Assembly (NCBI GenBank): GCA_902796095.1
Contig: CADBNP010000263.1
Location: forward strand, 1-5,579
From: an uncultured Aeromonadales bacterium
Lineage (GTDB): Bacteria > Pseudomonadota > Gammaproteobacteria > Enterobacterales > Succinivibrionaceae
Reading direction: 5' to 3'
DNA length: 5,579 nt
Made by a program: the position numbers and the translations under genes. Below the pieces are notes generated by a model. That model searched no databases. It was not told where the DNA came from and was given only the letters and a program-made list of their open reading frames with translations. Shown piece by piece: positions 5,561 through 5,579 of this stretch. The stretch's first letter is position 1. Each line of letters starts with the position of its first letter.

Positions 5561-5579
5561 ATTTTTCCTTAGCATCATG

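Overview
The window looks like housekeeping chromosome from a gammaproteobacterium of moderate GC content. The block mnmA-hflD-purB on the minus strand, divergent from icd, with a CspD-type cold-shock gene convergent to icd, is a known gammaproteobacterial neighbourhood. HflD itself is essentially limited to that class. The reduced spacing and divergent HflD N-terminal half suggest a lineage outside the enterics, possibly an Aeromonadales/Succinivibrionaceae relative. That placement is inference and rests on no marker sequence here.

Layout. Positions 3-359 (+) are the 3' end of a gene whose product ends in nine tandem copies of an 11-residue His/Pro-rich repeat (GHDAPPPKPSH); the rest lies left of the window. 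It meets purB tail to tail at about 360-441, with a hairpin for each direction. Positions 442-3557 (-) hold mnmA, hflD and purB as a tight operon: mnmA and hflD overlap by 4 bases (ATGA), and the purB ribosome-binding site overlaps the hflD stop codon. Positions 3558-3774 are a 217-base divergent control region with sigma70-like extended -10 elements facing both ways. Positions 3775-5028 (+) are icd, NADP-dependent isocitrate dehydrogenase, followed by a structured 3' UTR and a strong terminator. The cspD terminator and cspD (-, 5288-5560) follow.

The identified genes cover tRNA wobble-base 2-thiolation (MnmA), a small peripheral-membrane protein known from lambda lysogeny work (HflD), adenylosuccinate lyase for purine synthesis (PurB), the NADPH-forming TCA step (Icd) and a nucleic-acid-binding cold-shock-fold protein (CspD). 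The most unusual element is the repeat tail at the left edge. Its 33-base units vary almost only at synonymous positions and show a 99-base higher-order period, which points to expansion with selection holding the peptide constant. I see no clear new multi-gene system here; that tail is the best candidate for something undescribed.
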